Below, one piece after another: positions 1 to 12,633 of a stretch of 64,000 nucleotides of DNA. Source of the stretch: Macrostomum hystrix (taxonomy: Eukaryota; Platyhelminthes; Macrostomidae); the NCBI GenBank assembly GCA_950097015.1, contig CATNEN010000024.1:6772001-6836000 (forward strand). The letters run 5' to 3'. Under the pieces are notes generated by a model that ran no database searches, had not been told where the DNA came from, and saw only the letters and a list, made by a program, of their open reading frames with translations. The translations under genes were made by a program, and so were the position numbers. Every line of letters begins with the position of its first letter. Within the stretch, counting starts at the first letter, position 1.

Positions 1-460
1 CATGGCTAGTGCATTTTTTATACACATCTTCCAAAACCTACTGTTAACGAATTCACTGACAATGGATTGCATGAAAGAAAATAAATGCATGGATAGATGG
101 CCTGCTACACAAAGCCCCTGTCATTGTGTAAATACAAGCTCTTTAGGACCTCATAGCTGAGCTCTCTCTCTCTCAGCAGTCACCACTTTATACTTATTTT
201 CATTTCTTTTGCCAGTCAGTCAGCAGGCTCTGCTAGATGACACCTTTGAGAGAGGCGAGCAAAGATGTGGTGCTGTATTTTATAAGAGAAATAAAGAGAG
301 TCTTCAGTATTGGCAGAAAAACTGGCCCAGCCGCCCAAAAGCACCTTAGCGAAACCAGTGGGAGGCCGGCATTGGAGGAATGAGTTACAGTGCTTGTTCG
401 ACAAATAGGACTAGGCTGACAGTCATTCTATTGTAGTGCGGCTCTAGTTTAACACATTCT
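1..460. other. Unique spacer, nothing recognised
   Basis: Unique sequence before the first minisatellite. The only open frame is short (about 60 codons, minus strand) and has no recognisable motif. I see no RNA gene or mobile element. Confidence 0.5.
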
Positions 461-463
461 AGG

Positions 464-2690
464 TTGGGCGATTTCAGGTTGGGGGATTTCAGGTTGGGGG
501 ATTTCAGGTTGGGAGATTCCAGGTTGGGAGATTCCAGGTTGGGAGATTCCAGGTTGGGAGATTCCGGGTTGGGTGATTCTAGGATGGGAGATTCCAGGTT
601 GGGTGATTCTAGGATGGGAGATTCCAGGTTGGGTGATTCTAGGATGGGAGATTCCAGGTTGGGAGATTCTAGGATTGGAGATTCTAGGATGGGAGATTCC
701 AGGTTGGGTGATTCTAGGATGGGAGATTCCAGGTTGGGTGATTCTAGGATGGGAGATTCCAGGTTGGGTGATTCTAGGATGGGAGATTCCAGGTTGGGAG
801 ATTCTAGGATGGGAGATTCCAGGTTGGGTGATTCTAGGATGGGAGATTCCAGGTTGGGTGATTCTAGGATGGGAGATTCCAGGTTGGGAGATTCTAGGAT
901 GGGAGATTCCAGGTTGGGTGATTCTAGGATGGGAGATTCCGGGTTGGGTGATTCTAGGATGGGAGATTCCAGGTTGGGTGATTCTAGGATGGGAGATTCC
1001 AGGTTGGGTGATTCTAGGATGGGAGATTCCAGGTTGGGAGATTCTAGGATTGGAGATTCTAGGATGGGAGATTCCAGGTTGGGTGATTCTAGGATGGGAG
1101 ATTCCAGGTTGGGTGATTCTAGGATGGGAGATTCCAGGTTGGGTGATTCTAGGATGGGAGATTCCAGGTTGGGAGATTCTAGGATTGGAGATTCTAGGAT
1201 GGGAGATTCCAGGTTGGGTGATTCTAGGATGGGAGATTCCAGGTTGGGTGATTCTAGGATGGGAGATTCCAGGTTGGGTGATTCTAGGATGGGAGATTCC
1301 AGGTTGGGTGATTCTAGGATGGGAGATTCCAGGTTGGGAGATTCTAGGATTGGAGATTCTAGGATGGGAGATTCCAGGTTGGGTGATTCTAGGATGGGAG
1401 ATTCCAGGTTGGGTGATTCCAGGTTGGGAGATTCCGGGTTGGGTGATTCTAGGATGGGAGATTCCAGGTTGGGTGATTCTAGGATGGGAGATTCCAGGTT
1501 GGGTGATTCTAGGATGGGAGATTCCAGGTTGGGAGATTCTAGGATTGGAGATTCTAGGATGGGAGATTCCAGGTTGGGTGATTCTAGGATGGGAGATTCC
1601 AGGTTGGGTGATTCTAGGATGGGAGATTCCAGGTTGGGAGATTCTAGGATTGGAGATTCTAGGATGGGAGATTCCAGGTTGGGTGATTCTAGGATGGGAG
1701 ATTCCAGGTTGGGTGATTCTAGGATGGGAGATTCCAGGTTGGGTGATTCTAGGATGGGAGATTCCAGGTTGGGTGATTCTAGGATGGGAGATTCCAGGTT
1801 GGGAGATTCTAGGATTGGAGATTCTAGGATGGGAGATTCCAGGTTGGGTGATTCTAGGATGGGAGATTCCAGGTTGGGAGATTCCAGGTTGGGAGATTCC
1901 GGGTTGGGAGATTCTAGGATGGGAGATTCCAGGTTGGGAGATTCTAGGATTGGAGATTCTAGGATGGGAGATTCCAGGTTGGGTGATTCTAGGATGGGAG
2001 ATTCCAGGTTGGGTGATTCTAGGATGGGAGATTCCAGGTTGGGAGATTCTAGGATTGGAGATTCTAGGATGGGAGATTCCAGGTTGGGTGATTCTAGGAT
2101 GGGAGATTCCAGGTTGGGAGATTCCAGGTTGGGAGATTCCGGGTTGGGAGATTCTAGGATGGGAGATTCCAGGTTGGGAGATTCTAGGATTGGAGATTCT
2201 AGGATGGGAGATTCCAGGTTGGGTGATTCTAGGATGGGAGATTCCAGGTTGGGTGATTCTAGGATGGGAGATTCCAGGTTGGGAGATTCTAGGATTGGAG
2301 ATTCCAGGTTGGGTGATTCTAGGATTGGAGATTCCAGGTTGGGAGATTCTAGGATGGGAGATTCTAGGATGGGAGATTCTAGGATGGGAGATTCTAGGAT
2401 TGGAGATTCTAGGATGGGAGATTCCAGGTTGGGAGATTCTAGGATGGGAGATTCTAGGATGGGAGATTCTAGGATTGGAGATTCTAGGATGGGAGATTCC
2501 AGGTTGGGTAATTCTAGGATGGGAGATTCCAGGTTGGGAGATTCTAGGATGGGAGATTCCAGGTTGGGAGATTCCAGGTTGGGTGATTCTAGGATGGGAG
2601 ATTCCAGGTTGGGAGATTCTAGGATTGGAGTTTCTAGGATGGAAGATTCTAGGTTGGGAGATTCCAGGATGGGAGATTCCTTCCTTCCCG
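464..2690. repeat. 15-bp minisatellite with 30-bp higher order
   Basis: About 148 copies of a 15-bp unit. Two half-units alternate, GGGAGATTCCAGGTT and GGGTGATTCTAGGAT, giving a 30-bp period with local variants (a GGATTGGAG half-unit recurs). Because 15 is a multiple of 3, several frames on both strands stay open for more than 700 codons. These are repeat artefacts, not genes. The array decays at 2620-2690 into pyrimidine-rich sequence. Confidence 0.97.
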
Positions 2691-3655
2691 ACTCTTCCCT
2701 TCCTTCCCCTACCGCTCAATTCCTTCTTCCCCTTCCACTGTTCCATTTCCCTCTCCCACTCTACCATTTACCTTCTCCCACTGTCCACTCCGATTCTCCC
2801 ACTCCGTCCCTGACACTCTTTGTCTATCTATTTCTCTTCGGTCATGACTCGAAGGTCAAAAGGGCCCACCGAACCGGGTCAAGCTACGCTAAGTTGCATC
2901 CTGACATCCTATATTCCCCCCCAGAGACAAAAGTCAACCGCATGTCTAAACTGTTGATGGACGGTAAAAATAGTAGGTGCATTGCGAATTTTCGAAAACT
3001 TCAAGTAGGTTTGTGGTAACACGCACTAGTCAGGCAGCACTGCTTATAGGTCTGTTGTCACCTTTCATCTACCTTCATCTCTCCTTCCTCGCTGCCATCT
3101 CTGTTTCTCTGTCCGCTCACGCGACAACTGTCACCAAACTGCAATTCTATTCCTGATGACTGCGCCACGGGATTTAGCCACCCGCCTCAACCTCCGGGGC
3201 TTTCCTCCTCCCGCGGGGAGGCCTTGCTCGTGTGTGTTTACTCAGTCCAGGACTGAAGGGGGTAAGGACCATTCCATGGGTTGGGAGCTGCTAGCCTAGT
3301 AGATCTTTGCCTACCTTTTTATACGTTTCTGGCAGGCATGAATCTTATTAGGCGGACGGCGCAATGACCTGCATTGGGTTCCTTACTTTCGCTTTTTATC
3401 TAGAAGTTTTCCCCTTCACGAGGTCGGTTTCAAGTTAGCACCTTAATAAGTCGCACTTGCACAAGCAACTAGTTTTCAAAACTTATCACAACATGGTTTA
3501 AAGGGCCGCTTTTCACACCGAAGGGAGCTGAAGTTGAAAAATTTAGGACAACTTCCGCAAAGGAGTTTGTCCTCTAAAACTTGCGGAAAGTTTAGAGGAC
3601 AAATGATCCACTCCCCTTTTCCTGAAGTTTTAGAGGACAGCTACCTCACCACCTC
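2691..3655. other. Unique spacer with short inverted repeats
   Basis: Non-repetitive DNA with no supported gene. It contains two small dyads: CCTCCC/GGGAGG at 3207-3221, and an 8-bp stem TTCCGCAA/TTGCGGAA at 3553-3588. The second dyad lies beside degenerate copies of the next array's unit (TTTAGAGGACA motifs), suggesting the array was seeded here. Confidence 0.5.
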
Positions 3656-3659
3656 TCCT

Positions 3660-4575
3660 AAAATTTGAAGGACAACTGGCTCGCTCACTCCTGAAGTTTG
3701 AAGGACAACTGTCTAGCTCTCTCCTGAAGTTTGAAGGACAACTGGCTAGCTCTCTCCTGAAGTTTGAAGGACAACTGGCTCGCTCTCTCCTGAAGTTTGA
3801 AGGACAACTGGCTAGCTCTCTCCTGAAGTTTGAAGGACAACTGGCTAGCTCTCTCCTGAAGTTTGAAGGACAACTGTCTAGCTCTCTCCTGAAGTTTGAA
3901 GGACAACTGGCTAGCTCTCTCCTGAAGTTTGAAGGACAACTGGCTAGCTCTCTCCTGAAGTTTGAAGGACAACTGTCTAGCTCTCTCCTGAAGTTTGAAG
4001 GACAACTGGCTCGCTCTCTCCTGAAGTTTGAAGGACAACTGGCTCGCTCTCTCCTGAAGTTTGAAGGACAACTGGCTAGCTCTCTCCTGAAGTTTGAAGG
4101 ACAACTGGCTCGCTCTCTCCTGAAGTTTGAAGGACAACTGTCTAGCTCTCTCCTGAAGTTTGAAGGACAACTGGCTCGCTCACTCCTGAAGTTTGAAGGA
4201 CAACTGTCTAGCTCTCTCCTGAAGTTTGAAGGACAACTGGCTAGCTCTCTCCTGAAGTTTGAAGGACAACTGTCTAGCTCTCTCTTGAAGTTTGAAGGAC
4301 AACTGGCTAGCTCTCTCTTGAAGTTTGAAGGACAACTGTCTAGCTCTCTCCTGAAGTTTGAAGGACAACTGGCTCGCTCACTCCTGAAGTTTGAAGGACA
4401 ACTGTCTAGCTCTCTCCTGAAGTTTGAAGGACAACTGGCTAGCTCTCTCCTGAAGTTTGAAGGACAACTGGCTAGCTCTCTCCTGAAGTTTGAAGGACAA
4501 CTGGCTAGCTCTCTCTTGAAGTTTGAAGGACAACTGGCTAGCTCTCTCTTGAAGTTTGAAGGACAACTGTCTAGC
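3660..4575. repeat. 33-bp minisatellite
   Basis: About 27 copies of a 33-bp unit containing CTCCTGAAGTTTGAAGGACA, alternating between CTGGCTAGC, CTGGCTCGC and CTGTCTAGC variants. The unit length is a multiple of 3, so both strands have long spurious open frames. Confidence 0.96.
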
Positions 4576-4850
4576 GGAGAGGAGACAGAAGAAGAGTGGG
4601 GGGAATGAGGAAGCAACTAAAGGGCCAACAGCTGCCTGATTGAGAGCTGCGATCTTCAGTGCGGGGAGCTATAGGTATAGCCGGTTTGGGTTAGAGTTAA
4701 GCGTGAGTGTGTGGTGTGTGCGTGCGACTACTCCAGTCTAGCTGGACCGTCGGGTAAGCAGCAGGGCGGTCTGCTCTCTTCTCTTTACTCGGTCTCTTAT
4801 GGAAGTGATGAGGCGGGCTAGGAGCAGAAGCTGGGGAAAATGGGAGGGGG

Positions 4851-5219
4851 TCAGATATGCGGAGCGAGGGGCTCAACATGGAGAATGTTGGAGATTAGAG
4901 CTGCCACGGCGGACGGGATAAAATATATTGGGATATTTTCTGCTGCTCCCCAGATCAGCCGATGGGCGGCCGGGTTGTTTCCGAATCTTCGCACACAGAT
5001 CCCGGCAACGAGGGCCTGACACATGATCCACAGCTCCTGGCACTTTGGGGGGATTATATCCCACCTACCTGCATCACCTTGAAGGTTGATGGCGAATTCG
5101 GAGAGCATCCTATACTCGAAACTGGAGAGGGAATTCATTCTGTAATTAACAGGGAAGTGAGTGACTGAGTGAGCGCAGCTTTCAATCAGGCAGATGTCGG
5201 CCCTTAGTTTCTGCCTCAT
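4851..5219 (-). CDS. Doubtful small ORF or exon, unknown product
   Basis: A 122-codon frame in unique, moderately GC-rich DNA between two arrays. The last ~100 residues read like ordinary protein, with mixed composition and a hydrophobic stretch near the C terminus (IPIYFIPSAVAALI), ending in a TGA. A possible acceptor (ATTACAG) lies just before an internal Met, so this could be a 3' exon. I do not recognise a family and see no partner exon, so it may equally be chance. Confidence 0.22.
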   Translation of the reverse strand: MRQKLRADICLIESCAHSVTHFPVNYRMNSLSSFEYRMLSEFAINLQGDAGRWDIIPPKCQELWIMCQALVAGICVRRFGNNPAAHRLIWGAAENIPIYFIPSAVAALISNILHVEPLAPHI

Positions 5220-5224
5220 TCCCC

Positions 5225-5612
5225 AACTTACTCACTCACTCACCCACTCACTCACTCACTCAATCACTCACTCACAGAGTTACAGTTTTACAGTCACACA
5301 CAGAAGTGAGTGAGTGAGTTAGTGAGTGAGTGAGTGACTGGGTGAGTGAGTGGATGAGTAAGTGAGTTAGTAAGTGAGTGAGTAAGTGAGTGAGTGAGTG
5401 AGTGATTAAGTGTGTGAGTGTGAGTGTGAGTGAGTGAGTGAGTGAGTGAGTGATTGAGTTAGTGAGTGATTGAGTGAGTGATTGAGTTAGTGAGTGAGTG
5501 AGTGGGTGAGTGAGTGAGTGGGTGAGTGAGTGAGTGAGTGGGTGAGTGAGTGAGTGGGTGAGTGAGTGAGTGAGTGGGTGAGTGGGTGAGTGAGCGGGTG
5601 AGTGTTCCTCAG
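5225..5612. repeat. (GAGT)n microsatellite tract
   Basis: Imperfect GAGT tetranucleotide repeat with GGGT, TAGT and GATT variants. A short CTCA tract in the opposite orientation (5228-5275) precedes it across about 50 bp, making a potential large hairpin. Confidence 0.93.
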
Positions 5613-6230
5613 CTTCCTCGAAGAGACTCAAACACGAGCAAACAAAAAATTGACAAAGCGTAGGCAAGAGGGCCGACCAGTTTAGGAAGAGGCGCGTTTT
5701 CAGACTAATTTGTCGCACTGGCAGTTACTCCATTTGGTCTTTCATTCCTCATCCCTTCCGTCCCCAGCCGCCACACAGGCTCGCCTGGCACTTCCCTCCA
5801 CCCCACGGGTATCCCACGGGAGAGCGAGGATTTGGCCGGGTTCGATTCGGGCAACTCGAGGACGGCAGGGGATCCTCCGTGGCAGTCTGTAGCAGCGTCT
5901 ATTCCCTCTTCCCAGCCAGCCAGCCAGTTCGCATGGTGGGCCTTGCTCCCGGACATTTGGTGTGCTAGTAGATAGCGTTATTTTTTCAGCATACACTGAC
6001 TGCGTCTGTGCAGCTGCTGGATCAATTATCAATTGCATAAGCCCTTCGGCGGTCAACTAAGCTCAGAAAGCTTTTTTAATAGTGAGCATATGTTTCTAGT
6101 TGAGGACCGTTTTAGAGCAGCGATTTAAATTTGTAAACATAATTATTTAGCGGCAGAAAATTTGTGGTTAGGGGTACGAGGTAGAGGGCTAGATGAGGTA
6201 AGAGATGAGCGAAGCCACATGTGAGAACAG
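5613..6230. other. Unique spacer, no supported gene
   Basis: Unique sequence, GC-rich to about 5950 and AT-rich afterwards. Overlapping short frames on both strands show no domain, start context or splice pattern that would favour one. Confidence 0.4.
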
Positions 6231-6234
6231 TGGC

Positions 6235-6862
6235 TAATGGAGGAGAGGGGGAAGTGTGAGAGAAGGGGAGTAGGAGAGAAGGGGAGAGTGAGAGAAGGGG
6301 AGTATGAGAGAGAAGGGGAGTATGAGAGAGAAGGGAGTGGGAGAGAAGGGGAGTATGAGAGAGAAGGGAGTGGGAGAGAAGGGGAGTATGAGAGAGAAGG
6401 GAGTGGGAGAGAAGGGGAGTATGAGAGAGAATGGAGTGGGAGAGAAGGGAGTGGGAGAGAAGGGGAGCATGAGAGAGAAATTGAGAGTGAGGGAGAAGGG
6501 GAGAGCGAGAGAGAAGGTGAGAGTGAGAGAGAAGGGGAGCGTGAGAGAGAAGGTGAGAGTGAGAGAGAAGGTGAGAGTGAGAGAGAAGGGGAGAGTGAGA
6601 GAGAAGGCGAGAGTGAGAGAGAAGGTGAGAGTGAGAGAGAAGGGGAGAGTGAGAGAGGTGAGAGTGAGAGAGAAGGGGAGTGAGGGAGAAAGGGAGAGTG
6701 AGAGAGAAGGGAAGTGTGTGAGAGAAGGGGAGAGTGAAAGAGAAGGGGAGAGTGAAAGAGAAGGGGAGAGTGAGAGAGAAGAGTAGAGTCGAAGATAAGT
6801 GGAGTATGTGAGAGAAGGGGAGAGTGAGAGAGAAGAGTAGATTGGGAGAGAAGAGTAGAGTG
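6235..6862. repeat. Purine-rich GAGA/GAAGGGG minisatellite
   Basis: Long polypurine tract built from GAGAGAGAAGGGG and GAGAGTGAGAGAGAAGG units of 12 to 23 bp. Composition is almost entirely A and G on the plus strand, so it is a candidate for triplex or H-DNA structure. Flanking DNA to about 7485 is unique and AT-rich with nothing recognised. Confidence 0.93.
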
Positions 6863-7489
6863 GAGAGAAGGGAGAAGAGTGTGAAAGAAAGGAAGAGATT
6901 GGGGGGCTGAAGTCAAGAAAACAGTATTGCTTAAAAAACGGTAATCAAATTACTTTGTTCGTCATAAAAAGCTACCAGTTTGACAAATACTGCTGTAAGG
7001 ATATAACAAATCGATAGAATTAGTGTGAGCGTGAGAACAGTTATAAATACGTACGCAGCTAGCGGTAAATGACAGACCCTAATTTCAAACACCTACGAGC
7101 TACATTGACTCGTTTCTAAGCAAGGAAATCTATTTCGAGAAATCATTGAGAGACAGTGCGATGAGAAAGAACGAGGTGAGATTGCGGGAAAATGAGAGGA
7201 ATTTAATAAAGTTAGTTTGGAGATTGTGTGAGGATGACGAGAAAATGGAACATATTAGAAATTTTACGGCAAATGAAAAGCTTTCGAGGATATAAAAGTG
7301 TCAGATGAGAGAAATTATGATTATTAGCCTGGCTGGAATGGTTAAAAAAAGTTGGAACAGGGCTTTTGTCCCCCATTGGGTCTTCAAAATTTGGGAGGCC
7401 ATACTCCCGAATAGCAGAGAATTCAGCTAAATCTGGCCCAGATGATTTCCGAACGATACTTTTACTGAGAGTACTTTCAACACTCACAA

Positions 7490-9515
7490 TCTCCTCCCTA
7501 AAGTGTGTGGGAGCAGGGTAACTGCCCCACAAACTCCTCCCTAAAGTGTGTGGGAGCAGGGTAACTGTCCCACAATCTCCTCCCTGAAGTGTGTGGGAGC
7601 AGGGTAACTGCCCCACAAACTCCTCCCTAAAGTGTGTGGGAGCAGGGTAACTGTCCCACAATCTCCTCCCTGAAGTTTGGAGGCAGGGCGACTGTCCCAC
7701 AATCTCCTCCCTGAAGTGTGTGGGAGCAGGGTAACTCCCACAATCTCCTCCCTGAAGTTTGGAGGCAGGGCGACTGTCCCACAATCTCCTCCCTGAAGTG
7801 TGTGGGAGCAGGGTAACTGTCCCACAATCTCCTCCCTGAAGTGTGTGGGAGCAGGGTAACTGTCCCACAATCTCCTCCCTGAAGTGTGTGGGAGCAGGGT
7901 AACTGTCCCACAATCCCCTTCCTGAAGTGTGTGGGAGCAGGGTAACTGTCCCACAATCTCCTCCCTGAAGTTTGGAGGCAGGGCGACTGTCCCACAATCT
8001 CCTCCCTGAAGTGTGTGGGAGCAGGGTAACTGTCCCACAATCTCCTCCCTGAAGTGTGTGGGAGCAGGGTAACTGTCCCACAATCTCCTCCCTGAAGTGT
8101 GTGGGAGCAGGGTAACTGTCCCACAATCCCCTTCCTGAAGTGTGTGGGAGCAGGGTAACTCCCACAATCTCCTCCCTGAAGTGTGTGGGAGCAGGGTAAC
8201 TGTCCCACAATCTCCTCCCTGAAGTGTGTGGGAGCAGGGTAACTGTCCCACAATCCCCTCCCTGAAGTGTGTGGGAGCAGGGTAACTGCCCCACAATCTC
8301 CTCCCTAAAGTGTGTGGGAGCAGGGTAACTCCCACAATCTCCTCCCTGAAGTGTGTGGGAGCAGGGTAACTGTCCCACAATCTCCTCCCTGAAGTGTGTG
8401 GGAGCAGGGTAACTGTCCCACAATCTCCTCCCTGAAGTGTGTGGGAGCAGGGTAACTGTCCCACAATCTCCTCCCTGAAGTGTGTGGGAGCAGGGTAACT
8501 GCCCCACAATCCCCTCCCTGAAGTGTGTGGGAGCAGGGTAACTGTCCCACAATCTCCTCCCTGAAGTGTGTGGGAGCAGGGTAACTGTCCCACAATCTCC
8601 TCCCTGAAGTGTGTGGGAGCAGGGTAACTGTCCCACAATCTCCTCCCTGAAGTGTGTGGGAGCAGGGTAACTGCCCCACAATCTCCTCCCTAAAGTGTGT
8701 GGGAGCAGGGTAACTCCCACAATCTCCTCCCTGAAGTGTGTGGGAGCAGGGTAACTGTCCCACAATCTCCTCCCTGAAGTGTGTGGGAGCAGGGCAACTG
8801 TCCCACAATCCCCTTCCTGAAGTGTGTGGGAGCAGGGTAACTGTCCCACAATCTCCTCCCTGAAGTGTGTGGGAGCAGGGCAACTGTCCCACAATCTCCT
8901 CCCTAAAGTTTGTGGGAGCAGGGTAACTGCCCCACAATCTCCTCCCTGAAGTGTGTGGGAGCAGGGTAACTGTCCCACAATCTCCCCCCTGAAGTGTGTG
9001 GGAGCAGGGTAACTGTCCCACAATCCCCTTCCTGAAGTGTGTGGGAGCAGGGTAACTGTCCCACAATCCCCTTCCTGAAGTGTGTGGGAGCAGGGTAACT
9101 GTCCCACAATCCCCTTCCTGAAGTGTGTGGGAGCAGGGTAACTGTCCCACAATCCCCTTCCTGAAGTGTGTGGGAGCAGGGTAACTGTCCCACAATCTCC
9201 TCCCTGAAGTTTGAAGGCAGGGCGACTGTCCCACAATCTCCTCCCTGAAGTGTGTGGGAGCAGGGTAACTGTCCCACAATCCCCTTCCTGAAGTGTGTGG
9301 GAGCAGGGTAACTGTCCCACAATCTCCTCCCTGAAGTTTGGAGGCAGGGCGACTGTCCCACAATCTCCTCCCTGAAGTGTGTGGGAGCAGGGTAACTGTC
9401 CCACAATCTCCTCCCTGAAGTGCCTGAAGTGGTGGAGTAGGGCGACTCTCCCACAATGTCCTCACGGAAGTGGAGCAGGGCAACTGTCACACAATCTCCT
9501 CCCTGAAGTGTGAAA
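7490..9515. repeat. 43-bp minisatellite with a hairpin in each unit
   Basis: About 47 copies of a 43-bp unit. Each contains the dyad TGTGGGA...TCCCACA around GCAGGGTAACTG. A 2-bp-shorter variant (for example 8155-8170 and 8325-8340) makes the dyad longer (TGTGGGAG/CTCCCACA), not weaker. Another variant (GAAGTTTGGAGGCAGGGCGAC) interrupts at intervals. Long minus-strand frames here are repeat artefacts. Confidence 0.97.
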
Positions 9516-10150
9516 TCTGAGCCCAATTGGAGTTCATGGCTGCGAATTTGAAGCACAATGCTCAAGAGAAGCAAATGTGACACTCGAATGACATTTTCAA
9601 GCCAGGAAAAAGGCTAGATTCGGACAATGTGAACAGTGTGACTAAAGCAACAGGGCCACTCACGCAAACAGTTCAAAGTCTATTGTTCCAATAAATCTAC
9701 AGCTAGCTGGCCTCTCCTTCACCAAACACACTGCCAGCTATTACAGGCGAACCCACCCGTGCGCTGCCTACCTCTAGCTTCGCTCCATTCTCTAATAGTC
9801 TATTATCAAATTAGCATAAAACTCGACGACAAATATAGGGCGACAGAAAAATACTAACTACTACTTAATTTAATGCAGAGGCAGGGATCGTCTGCACCCT
9901 AGTCCCTAGCGTATTTTAGCGCAATCTAACAAATATGCTACATTACATACTTTCTTTAAAAAAAAGCCATAAAGAAGATAAAATACTGCTGAGATTTTCA
10001 TTTAAATTGATTCAATTTTTCAAGAAAACAATTCCAAATTAGACCTGGTTTAGGCCCGCTACTGTACAGCAAAATGCCTTTACTGTTCCAAGAGAAAAAC
10101 CTAAAATTTAACCAAACAATCATCCATATGATCGAATCTCTAAGCCAAAC
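9516..10150. other. Unique AT-rich spacer
   Basis: Unique DNA between arrays. No gene, RNA or mobile element is recognised. Confidence 0.45.
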
Positions 10151-10164
10151 CTGCTACTATATCA

Positions 10165-11215
10165 CACCTGTGCATATGTCCCACCTGTGCCTATGTCCCA
10201 CCTGTGCCGATGTCCCACCTGTGCCTATGTCCCACCTGTGCCGATGTCCCACCTGTGCCAATATCACACCTGTGCCTATGTCCCACCTGTGCCTATGTCC
10301 CACCTGTGCCGATGTCCCACCTGTGCCTATGTCCCACCTGTGCCGATGTCCCACCTGTGCCTATGTCCCACCTGTGCCGATGTCCCACCTGTGCCAATAT
10401 CACACCTGTGCCTATGTCCCACCTGTGCCTATGTCCCACCTGTGCCGATGTCCCACCTGTGCCTATGTCCCACCTGTGCCGATGTCCCACCTGTGCCTAT
10501 GTCCCACCTGTGCCGATGTCCCACCTGTGCCAATATCACACCTGTGCCTATGTCCCACCTGTGTCTCTATCACACCTGTGCCAATATCACACCTGTGCCT
10601 ATATCCCACCTGCATCGATGTCACACCTGTGCATATGTCCCACCTGTGCCAATATCCCACCTGTGCCTATGTCCCACCTGTGTCTCTATCACACCTGTGC
10701 CAATATCACACCTGTGCCAATATCGCACCTGTGCCAATATCACACCTGTGCCAATATCACACCTGTGCCAATATCACACCTGTGCCAATATCACACCAGT
10801 GCCAATATCACACCTGTGCCTATGTCCCACCTTTGCCTATATCCCACCTGTGCCTATATCCCACCTGTGCCTATATCCCACCTGTGCCGATGTCCCACCT
10901 GTGCCTATATCCCACCTGTGCATATGTCCCACCTGTGCCGATGTCCCACCTGTGCCTATATCCCACCTGTGCATATGTCCCACCTGTGCCTATATCCCAC
11001 CTGTGCCGATGTCCCACCTGTGCCTATATCCCACCTGTGCATATGTCCCACCTGTGCATATGTCCCACCTGTGCATATGTCCCACCTGTGCCAATATCCC
11101 ACCTGTGCCTATATCCCACCTGCATCGATGTCACACCTGTGCATATGTCCCACCTGTGCCAATATCCCACCTGTGCCTATATCCCACCTGCATCGATGTC
11201 ACACCTATGCCAGCA
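10165..11215. repeat. 17-bp minisatellite
   Basis: About 62 copies of a 17-bp unit, CCTGTGCCTATGTCCCA, with systematic variants (CCGATGTCCCA, CCAATATCACA, GCATATGTCCCA). A block that includes a CATCGATGTCACA variant occurs near 10610 and again near 11125 and 11190, showing internal duplication. The open frames are repeat translations. Confidence 0.96.
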
Positions 11216-11950
11216 AATAAGCAATAGGTGCGACAAGCAATTGAAAACTGTGTTTAAGAAATAAATAAAACACAACGGTTTTTAACAGTGCTAATTATAA
11301 CAACTTAACGAGTAAAAACAGGAAAAAATTATAGAGACTAAGCTGCAGTAAAACATACTACAATGTATGCACATTTATTTTTGTCCGTATTTATAATAAA
11401 CAAACATGACGAAAAAAGATTAGCGTCATGATTTAGAACAAGGGTCGCGGATATTGTAGTGGAAAAAAACGACTAGGGTTGGATAAGGAAATACTTGTAG
11501 AGAGCAGAGAGAAATATAATGCCCAGAACTGACGTAGGCAAGCAAATCAAATACGCAAAGTAACTAAAGCAATGTAAAAGTGACTAAGTACACACACACG
11601 GTGGCTAAATGATTTTATGCAAGCAAAATGTGTCACAAAATTGTTCCGTGAGGACGCTGAGAGAGAGGAAAAAGAATAAAATGTGAACTATGCTTACTCT
11701 TAGTAGAGTGTAAGCATTTTATCATAAAATGTGCATGTGCTGAAATACGATCTAAATTGACCGTTAAAAAACAATAACTGACTTTACGAGTACTAAGAAC
11801 TGCATTAGGGTGCAAACAGTAGAAAGAAACAAAAAACATTTGAGTAGGACATTACTACAAAAAATAATACACAAGTTATGAAAGCAATTGCTGCAAAGAA
11901 GTAATTTCTAACTCGCATGTGAGTGAAAGGTTTAAACAACTTTATTATAT
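11216..11950. other. Unique AT-rich spacer
   Basis: AT-rich unique DNA. Several AATAAA-like hexamers occur but cannot be tied to a gene. No ORF with recognisable content. Confidence 0.45.
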
Positions 11951-11957
11951 CCGTGGG

Positions 11958-12200
11958 GGAGAACGCAGAAGGGTTCAGGAGAACCAAGTAGGGTTCAGGA
12001 GAACCCAGGAGGGTTCAGGAGAACCAAGTAGGGTTCAGGAGAACCCAGGAGGGTTCAGGATAACACAGGAGGGTTCAGGAAAACCCAGGAGGGTTCAGGA
12101 GAACCCAGGAGGGTTCAGGAGAACCCAGGAGGGTTCAGGAGAACCCAGGAGGGTTCAGGAGAACCCAGGAGGGTTCAGGAGAACCCAGGAGGGTTCAGGT
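11958..12200. repeat. 20-bp minisatellite
   Basis: Twelve or so copies of a 20-bp unit, GAGGGTTCAGGAGAACCCAG, whose core GGTTC..GAACC is itself a dyad. Early copies vary (ACCAAGTA), while the last five are identical. Confidence 0.95.
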
Positions 12201-12633
12201 GTTTCGAGTTGTTATAAATCTATATTAGGTGAAAAAGAAGAAATCTATATACTCTGGTATATATAAAAAAAGTAGTCCTATAAAGACAATTTAAATCAGG
12301 ACTCTAAATTATAATTCTACAGTAGAACACGGTTACACAGAATAAAATAAAGTGCAAAGAAGTTATAATTTTTTACCAAGATTTTAAACGCAATTAGAAA
12401 GCCTTTTCAGCTTACAAACCTTTTGAATTGCAGCGAATGAATTGCAAAGCAGAAACATAAAATACTCAGACATGACAACATCAGTAATATGAGAAGAACG
12501 GTTACAAGCAAGCACAAAGCTTCAGCAGTTAAGCCAGTTAAACTGTCATTTGAAAGGGTTAGCTGAGAAAAACGCCACTTTGCTATTAGCCTACTTGTGA
12601 GTAGTATATAGTCGAAAAGCTGAATCGCAGATT

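Noticed and set aside
464-3019. Very long ORFs on both strands (up to 851 codons)
   Set aside because: Direct translations of a 15-bp tandem repeat with no stop codon in the unit. No domain, no start context, and open in competing frames.
4697-5064. Other short overlapping ORFs
   Set aside because: No start, motif or codon pattern distinguishing them from chance; only the 122-codon frame is kept, at low confidence.
7212-9583. 730-codon and shorter minus-strand ORFs
   Set aside because: Translations of the 43-bp array, cycling through frames; not coding.
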